Positions 5,621 to 6,306 of a stretch of 6,306 nt of DNA are shown in pieces. The notes beneath the pieces are model-generated. The model saw nothing but the letters and a program-made list of their open reading frames with translations, made no database searches and had not been told where the DNA came from. A program made the position numbers and the translations under genes. Origin of the DNA: Fimbriimonadia bacterium (lineage in GTDB: Bacteria > Armatimonadota > Fimbriimonadia > Fimbriimonadales > Fimbriimonadaceae); NCBI GenBank assembly GCA_029824495.1, contig JALGXY010000458.1, positions 1 through 6,306 of the forward strand, given 5' to 3'. Numbering within the stretch: position 1 is the first letter of the stretch; each line of letters begins with the position of its first letter.

Positions 5621-6137
5621 CCAGGTTTCGAGCCGAAAGGAGATTCGCGGGCACCTCTTTTGGTTCCTGGCCTGGCTGGTCATTACCGGGATCGGGATCT
5701 ACCTCACGCCCAGTGAACATGGCCACGGCACCCATACTCAGCTCGGGCTTCCCCCCTGTGCAGCCGTGCTCTTCTGTGATCGCCCCTGCCCCGGCTGCGG
5801 CATGACAACCTCGTGGACCAACATCCTGCACGGCAACCTGGTGCAGGCGTTCAATTCGAACCTGTTTGGCCCGATTCTCTACCTTGCCTTCACCATTTCG
5901 GCTCTGTTTGGCGGCTATGGCTACATCCGAAAGATCCGTTTCGATACGAGCACGCACAAGATGAACGTAGTTCTTAAAATTATCGCTGCTGGCCTGATCG
6001 TCTATGGAGTGTTCCGGTTCTCCACAACCAAGCTGAACAGCCCTCATTCAATGGAATCTCTCAGAAAGGTCTCTTCCTCACCGATGAGCAAAGATTCCGG
6101 GGATTCCACCCGTGTGCCAAAAGAGGATTCTCCCTGA
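5547..6137 (+). CDS. DUF2752 family membrane protein
   Basis: This is a small integral membrane protein of unknown function, 196 aa from the TTG start. The DUF2752 signature is clear: L-P-P-C (68-71), [15 protein letters not shown] (76-90), then [14 protein letters not shown] (95-108). Cys71, Cys77, Cys81 and Cys84 give a C-P-x-C metal- or redox-type cluster. Hydrophobic segments lie at about 37-53, 107-124 and 142-158, with the Cys motif between the first two. After residue 160 there is a Ser/Lys-rich hydrophilic tail of about 36 residues that looks unconserved and overlaps the converging gene. The first 33 residues are also encoded within or just past truB, so the true start may be later. 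The position behind truB suggests cotranscription, but no functional link is evident. Confidence 0.82.
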   Translation: MHASKAENSTQNASFLSRLPLVQVSQVSSRKEIRGHLFWFLAWLVITGIGIYLTPSEHGHGTHTQLGLPPCAAVLFCDRPCPGCGMTTSWTNILHGNLVQAFNSNLFGPILYLAFTISALFGGYGYIRKIRFDTSTHKMNVVLKIIAAGLIVYGVFRFSTTKLNSPHSMESLRKVSSSPMSKDSGDSTRVPKEDSP

Positions 6138-6306
6138 GAGTTCGCGCTGATCGATCAGATCGAGCAGCCCCGCAAACGCTTTCGATGTGTAGACCGGGTC
6201 GAGCAGTATCCCCTCCGTTCTTGCCAAGCACTTCGCTGCCCGCATTCCAGCTTCCGATGGCACACCATAGCCATCTCCAACCCAATCAAGCAGAAACGTC
6301 AAATCC
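6078..6306 (-). CDS. D-cysteine desulfhydrase / ACC deaminase family PLP enzyme, C-terminal part
   Basis: The last 75 residues of a fold-type II pyridoxal-phosphate enzyme run in from the right edge and stop at TGA 6080-6078. Visible are G-D-G-Y-G-V-P (visible residues 10-16), [15 protein letters not shown] (30-44) and [11 protein letters not shown] (62-72). In true ACC deaminases the positions here held by Thr in D-P-V-Y-T and Thr in H-T-G-G are Glu and Leu. The Thr/Thr pair points to D-cysteine desulfhydrase-like chemistry (D-cysteine to pyruvate, sulfide and ammonia), although other D-amino acids are possible. The PLP lysine and N-terminal domain are outside the window. The gene converges on the DUF2752 gene and overlaps its 3' end by 60 nt, leaving no room for an intergenic terminator. 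Confidence 0.85.
   Translation of the reverse strand, partial: DLTFLLDWVGDGYGVPSEAGMRAAKCLARTEGILLDPVYTSKAFAGLLDLIDQRELSGRILFWHTGGIPGIFAHR

Noticed and set aside
5636..5645. AAAGGAG followed by ATT as a DUF2752 start
   Set aside because: ATT is a very rare start and would be directly adjacent with no spacer; TTG 5547 with GGTGA is more plausible, though not proven.
5541..6047. 168-codon open frame on the minus strand opposite the DUF2752 gene
   Set aside because: The plus strand encodes the DUF2752 signature here; the antisense product has no recognisable motif or membrane segment.
6147..6158. Palindrome CTGATCGATCAG near the right edge, considered as a terminator or operator
   Set aside because: It lies within the coding sequence for the L-I-D-Q segment of the PLP enzyme, with no T-tract or nearby promoter.

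Overview
The window is a densely packed bacterial chromosome segment of moderately high GC by eye, with seven protein genes and no gene-free stretch over 300 bases. No RNA gene, insertion sequence, CRISPR array or origin was seen. An exosortase together with lipid-linked glycan enzymes points to an environmental Gram-negative-type (diderm) bacterium. The phylum cannot be fixed from sequence alone; Armatimonadota (Fimbriimonadia-like), Verrucomicrobiota or Planctomycetota are guesses.

Left half, minus strand (1-2692): a three-gene surface-glycan and protein-sorting operon, read right to left. It holds a small monotopic phosphoglycosyl transferase (2021-2692), a GT4 glycosyltransferase (801-2012, 8 nt further on) and an exosortase (from 804 off the left edge, ATGA overlap with the glycosyltransferase stop). 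The exosortase keeps its catalytic Cys205 and Arg250; the expected third residue, a His, lies outside the window. Upstream of the first gene is a near-consensus sigma-54 -24/-12 element (2733-2749, minus strand), with exact GG-N10-GC spacing and a predicted 30-nt leader holding a Shine-Dalgarno. This is the most interesting signal in the window, because exosortase/PEP-CTERM systems are known to go with the sigma-54-type regulators PrsK/PrsR.

Right half, plus strand (2832-6137): a UbiA-family prenyltransferase of the decaprenyl-phosphate phosphoribosyltransferase type diverges from the glycan operon. A 30-nt gap with a weak terminator-like hairpin follows. Then come a DHH/DHHA1 phosphoesterase (NrnA type), truB (19 nt overlap) and a DUF2752 membrane protein (74 nt overlap, TTG start). 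nrnA-truB is a common housekeeping pair; the UbiA gene may belong functionally with the glycan operon on its other side.

Right edge (6078-6306, minus): the C-terminus of a fold-type II PLP enzyme, most like D-cysteine desulfhydrase, converges on the DUF2752 gene and overlaps it by 60 nt.

Working model (inference): the phosphoglycosyl transferase puts a first sugar phosphate on undecaprenyl phosphate, the GT4 enzyme extends it, and the exosortase processes C-terminally tagged exported proteins destined for the envelope or matrix, all under sigma-54 control. The UbiA enzyme may supply a polyprenyl-phosphate pentose donor.
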